NCBI RefSeq assembly: GCF_030035675.1
Contig: NC_084497.1
Span: forward strand, 29,338,437 to 29,402,436
DNA length: 64,000 bases
DNA from: Rhineura floridana
Taxonomy: Eukaryota > Chordata > Lepidosauria > Squamata > Rhineuridae
Direction of reading: 5' to 3'
This document shows positions 60,755 through 64,000 of the stretch, in pieces. A program made the translations under genes and the position numbers. The stretch's first letter is position 1; the number at the start of each line of letters is the position of its first letter. The notes below the pieces were generated by a model. The model was not told the origin of the DNA, made no database searches, and was given only the letters and a program-made list of their open reading frames with translations.

Positions 60755-61115
60755 CCATTTATAATATTAGGCCCCCTATCTGGATTTTTCAGCCCAAGGG
60801 CCACATTCCCATTTGGGAAACCTTCCAGGGGCCACATGCCAGTGGTGGGTAGGGCCATAGGCAAAAGTGGGTGGAGCAATAAATGTAAAATTGACCTTGG
60901 TACAGTAGGCTGCTTTCTACACACACACCTCCATTCATCTAGCCTCCCTCCAGAGCTCAAGGATGCATTCCAGCCAGGCGAAAACACTGGGAGGGGTGCA
61001 AAGGAAGCCCACAGAGGGGTGTGGCTTGGGAAGGATGTACATGGATGGAGAGGACTCAAAGGGCCAGACAAAGAGGCTTGAAGGGCCCCATTTGGCCCCC
61101 AGGCCTGAGTTCCTG
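60755..61115. mobile_element. Family D hAT-like MITE
   Basis: AAGGGCCACATTCCCATTTG, GGGGCCACATGCCAGTGGTG, TACAGTAGGCTGCTTTCTAC, CAGCCAGGCGAAAACACTGG and GGGCCCCATTTGGCCCCCAG, CCTGAG. Confidence 0.65.
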
Positions 61116-61494
61116 CCTGGTCCTCATCCAAGAGAGGAACAGCTGGGGAACAGGGCCTCATTGGTTGTGACCCCCAGAACCCTGTGGAACTCCCAGCCTC
61201 AGGAGAGTCACCTGGCCCCATCTGTAATGGTGCTCAGATCCCAGATGAAAAACACAGTCTGCTGATGTCCCTTTGGTATGGATATCACCTGGTTGTTTAT
61301 TATTGCATTCTCTCCTTTAAAGTCAAATTCTGCTTGCTTGCTTGCTTGCTTGATCTGTTTATCTGTTGCTGATGATGTTAAAAAGAGGGTTTTATTGATA
61401 TTTTACTTCTTTTACTGTTTAAAACTTTGTCCACTTAGTAGTTCTGGAGGCCCAACTTTGGGGCAACAATGGAACAAATGGTGTTTTATCCAGT
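61116..61494. other. Unassigned, with (TTGC)n
   Basis: 61329-61352 is a CTTG tetranucleotide repeat. No gene. Confidence 0.4.
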
Positions 61495-61590
61495 GCGAGT
61501 CATACCCAAAGTAGACCCACTGAAATGCATAGACATGACTAACTTAGATCCATTGAATTCACTGGGTCTACTGTGAGCAGAACCTAGCTG
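61495..61590. repeat. Palindromic MITE (family P1)
   Basis: GTCATACCCAAAGTAGACCC, ACTGAAATGCATAGACATG, inverse TTCACTGGGTCTACTGTGAG. Confidence 0.65.
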
Positions 61591-62240
61591 GATGGCCTAC
61601 AAAGAACATTCACCCAACCTGCTTGTTCCATGGTGGAATTTTGAAAGGAGGGGAAATGGATTCAAAAATGCCTACATGCCTGGATGGATGCAAAGGCTCT
61701 GTTCATCTCCACCCAAGCTGACGGTTCCTCTGCAGCTGATGGTATGGGAGCCATATCTGTTGCATCCGGCCGTCGTCAGGCCAATCCTTCCACCATTCGC
61801 CGCAGCGTTGCTCCTTGTTCCACAATGCATTTTGATGTCAATTACCACTGCGGCTCGATCTGAAAATTAATAACCTTATCTCACTTTTCCGGATGCGGCA
61901 TGCCTGGGAAAATCTCCTGCCTGGAGGGGGGAGAAGCAGCTTTATCAGGAAACAGGCAAGTCTCGCAAGGCAGCGTTCAACTGTGGAGGCAAGGAAGAAA
62001 TTGTCTCCAAGAAGTTCTCCCCCGCCCGCCCGCCCGCCCGCCCAGCTCTCACAATTTGACACCTGCGTTGCAGGCAGCACAGAAACTTGGAATCAAAAGG
62101 GAAGTTCTTCAGGCATCACAACATTGGCTGACCACGCAGCTTGCAGGTGTTGACTAAGATTTCAGCTGGAATTGTGGAAGAAGGGATCCCTTCCTTGTTT
62201 CTTAGAAGGGTGCAGTGCACTACCGGCTTAACATGAGAGC
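61591..62240. other. Unique sequence with (CCCG)n
   Basis: 62023-62043 is a CCCG/CCGC tetranucleotide run. 61780-61880 is CpG-retaining (GGCCGTCGTCAGGCC, TTCGCCGCAGCGTTGC, CACTGCGGCTCGATC) and followed by TGAAAATTAATAACC, possibly conserved. Confidence 0.35.
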
Positions 62241-62244
62241 CTGC

Positions 62245-62580
62245 CTGCCTGCTGGATCAGGTCACTGGCCCATCTCAGCCAGGATGCCATTCTCACGGGA
62301 GTCAACCAAGATGCCCCTTCTAGGAAGCCTGCTAGCAGGAGCTGAGCACAACAGCAACTCTCCTGATGCTGTTCCTCGCCAACCGGCCTTTGGAGGTAAA
62401 CTGCCTCTGGACATGGAGGATCCATCTATTTCTTGTGACTGTTAGTTACTAATGCTAGACATGTCTAAGAACGTAACCAGAGCCCTGCTGGATGAGGCCA
62501 GATGCCCATCTAGCCACCCCCTCCCTATCCCTCCTCCCCACCCAGCAGGCTGCCAGGGGAGGGACAGCTCACTTTCACCA
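62245..62580 (-). mobile_element. CR1-clade LINE 3' UTR remnants, antisense
   Basis: 62250-62440: TGCTGGATCAGGTCACTGGC, GGAAGCCTGCTAGCAGGAGC. 62465-62580: AAGAACGTAACCAGAGCCCT, GCTGGATGAGGCCAGATGCC. Confidence 0.65.
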
Positions 62581-62977
62581 GAGGTCTGCCCTGATCACTT
62601 GCAGAGACCTTTTAAAATCTGCTTGGGGGCCGCATGAAATGAGAGCGACAGCCATGCGTTGCCCAGCCCTGCTCTGCGCAATGCTTGTTTAACTTTCAAG
62701 GATTTGCACTCTGCACAAGAGCAGCTACATCCCAGAGAGAGATCTGGGAGAGCACAACCGTGGCTATTAGTCGTGGTAGTAGCTGACTGGAGCCACCACA
62801 CACAATGGCAGCATACCCCCAAGGAACAGGTGCATCGGAAGGCCTTGCCGGTGACTTTCCCAAAGATGGTTTTGGAAAGACTACCCTTTGAGGAATCGTT
62901 TGGGCCCAGGGTGTGAGGTCCCAAACCTGACCCGGCAAAGCTGGACTACTGACTGTGTGTGTGCGTTCCTGCCTCCA

Positions 62978-63008
<31 letters not shown>

Positions 63009-63570
63009 CAGAGAGAGACAGACCCAAACCCACACAATGCTCACTCTTATGGAAAAAAAGAAAAAGCTGCCTGCTCTTTTCAGGGCTGGGAATCGATCAT
63101 GTCACTAGCTAAGCATATCAATCTCACAGCACATTAAACGCTGCAAGACGATTGATTGAGAACTGCCGCTCACTAATTAAGCATGGCGAGGGGAAACTGG
63201 CTACTGTCTGCCCAGCCCCATGGCCCCATGAGCACAGCACCGCTGGCCTCAGTGAGAAGGCCAGCGCATGCTCCGGAGCCAAACCCCACCACCCTAAAAA
63301 CATCCAGGGGAGAGAAGGAGACGGCTGGCAGATTTGCAAGAGGCAGGCCAGAACCAGGTGGCTCTATTCTGGGAATTCCATGTGGGATTTTTTTTTTATT
63401 TTTTTTTTGCAGGCTGTTGCAGAGCTGGGTTTCCTAAGATGAATGTCAGGCGTGACTGCCTCCAAGATGATACGAAACACGGATGCAGACATATCCAACG
63501 ATTGCTGTCTCTTCCCTCCTCCTGTGAACCTCCCGGGGGGGGGGGGCACAGTTAAAATGATCAAGGATTA
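62581..63570. other. Unassigned, with (TG)n/(AG)n and G/T runs
   Basis: 62977-63026 is TG then AG dinucleotide DNA. 63387-63409 is T-rich. 63160-63190 (TGCCGCTCACTAATTAAGC) and nearby text may be conserved. No gene. Confidence 0.4.
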
Positions 63571-63574
63571 GGAC

Positions 63575-63965
63575 CACGTTCCTAGCAAGGAAAGGCTGTT
63601 CAATCATTTGGTGGTGGTATTTTGTTTTTTCGTTTTCAGAAAAAGAAAGCGACAAAGGGGAGACATGATAAAAGGGATATACAGAATGACAAATGCAGTC
63701 GAGAGGACACCCTCTGATGGGGGCAATGGCAGCCAGCTTAGTTGGCTTCCTGATGATTTGGACCTAAATTGGGCTTGGAACAACAACAAAAAGAAAGGAT
63801 GTCATCCTCCATTGGGAGAGTGCCTCATTGTGTTGGTGGCAGCAACAGAACTGTTGATAGGACGAGGCGATCACCTTGGCTACTAGCCACAATGGCTATG
63901 CTCTACTTCCACTGTCAGAAGCAGCATGCCTCTGAATAACAGCTGCTAGGAATCTCAAGTGGGAT
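63575..63965 (+). mobile_element. CR1-clade LINE ORF end and 3' UTR
   Basis: GACCACGTTCCTAGCAAGGA, AAAGCGACAAAGGGGAGACA, TGATAAAAGGGATATACAGA (RRLRGDMI region), then GGCTACTAGCCACAATGGCT and CTCTGAATAACAGCTGCTAG. Ends before the tail at about 63965. Confidence 0.75.
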
Positions 63966-64000
63966 TTATATGACTACCAAAACAACTGTGGTGTTTAATA

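Noticed and set aside
62023-62043. CpG island promoter
   Set aside because: Only a short CCCG tetranucleotide run; the surrounding DNA is not CpG-rich enough and no exon lies nearby.

Overview
Vertebrate genomic DNA, almost certainly from a squamate reptile (lizard or snake). The basis is the repeat repertoire: CR1-clade LINEs ending in CTTCTTATGTTCTTA-type tails, L2-like LINE 3' ends, a tRNA-headed SINE ending in CTTCCTATGTTCC, a Sauria-SINE-like element, short palindromic hAT MITEs and LTR remnants. There is no operon-like or bacterial architecture and no complete host protein-coding gene. The window reads as intergenic or intronic DNA in which old transposons, often nested, alternate with unique AT-rich stretches rich in homeodomain-type cores (TAATTA, ATTAAT), which may be conserved regulatory elements.

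Layout. 1-12.9 kb: SINEs, an L2 copy broken by two later insertions (1700-3107), a unique AT-rich stretch (3.76-4.64 kb), palindromic MITEs, and an LTR with leader of a fossil retroelement (8366-9055). 12.9-20.4 kb: the most unusual part, a composite tandem array. It is made of CAT/CAA trinucleotide DNA, eleven copies of an exon-like module whose translation resembles the protease-associated (PA) domain of RNF128/GRAIL-type E3 ligases, recurrent LINE-tail-like GGGGTATAAATAAACTATAA segments, and, embedded within it, about 3 kb of an unrelated 23-bp-based higher-order minisatellite (13951-16922). A 45-bp sequence at the minisatellite's left edge occurs again exactly 8.17 kb away (22078-22122). 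The array starts inside a LINE tail and ends at the terminus of a hAT element. 20.4-27 kb: hAT MITEs with 8-bp target duplications, LTR relics and LINE tails.

27.2-29.2 kb: a hAT-like element whose two halves are separated by about 1.6 kb. That segment holds an exon-like minus-strand open segment with good splice sites (27413-27534) and a fairly fresh CR1-clade LINE 3' end (28214-29000). 29-45 kb: dense SINE and LINE remnants, two triple-nested insertions (38136-39378 and 40211-41165), an L1 endonuclease fragment, and candidate regulatory DNA at 33.45-34.03 kb. 45-64 kb: more palindromic MITEs, LINE tails, a solo LTR (57737-58404), and several unique stretches (47.7-48.4, 53.9-54.2, 56.8-57.1, 60.4 kb) that look like conserved non-coding DNA.

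The genes do not work together in any pathway sense. The coding traces are transposon proteins, a PA-domain exon turned into a satellite, and two unidentified exon-like segments. All family names are from recognition by eye; no database search was possible.
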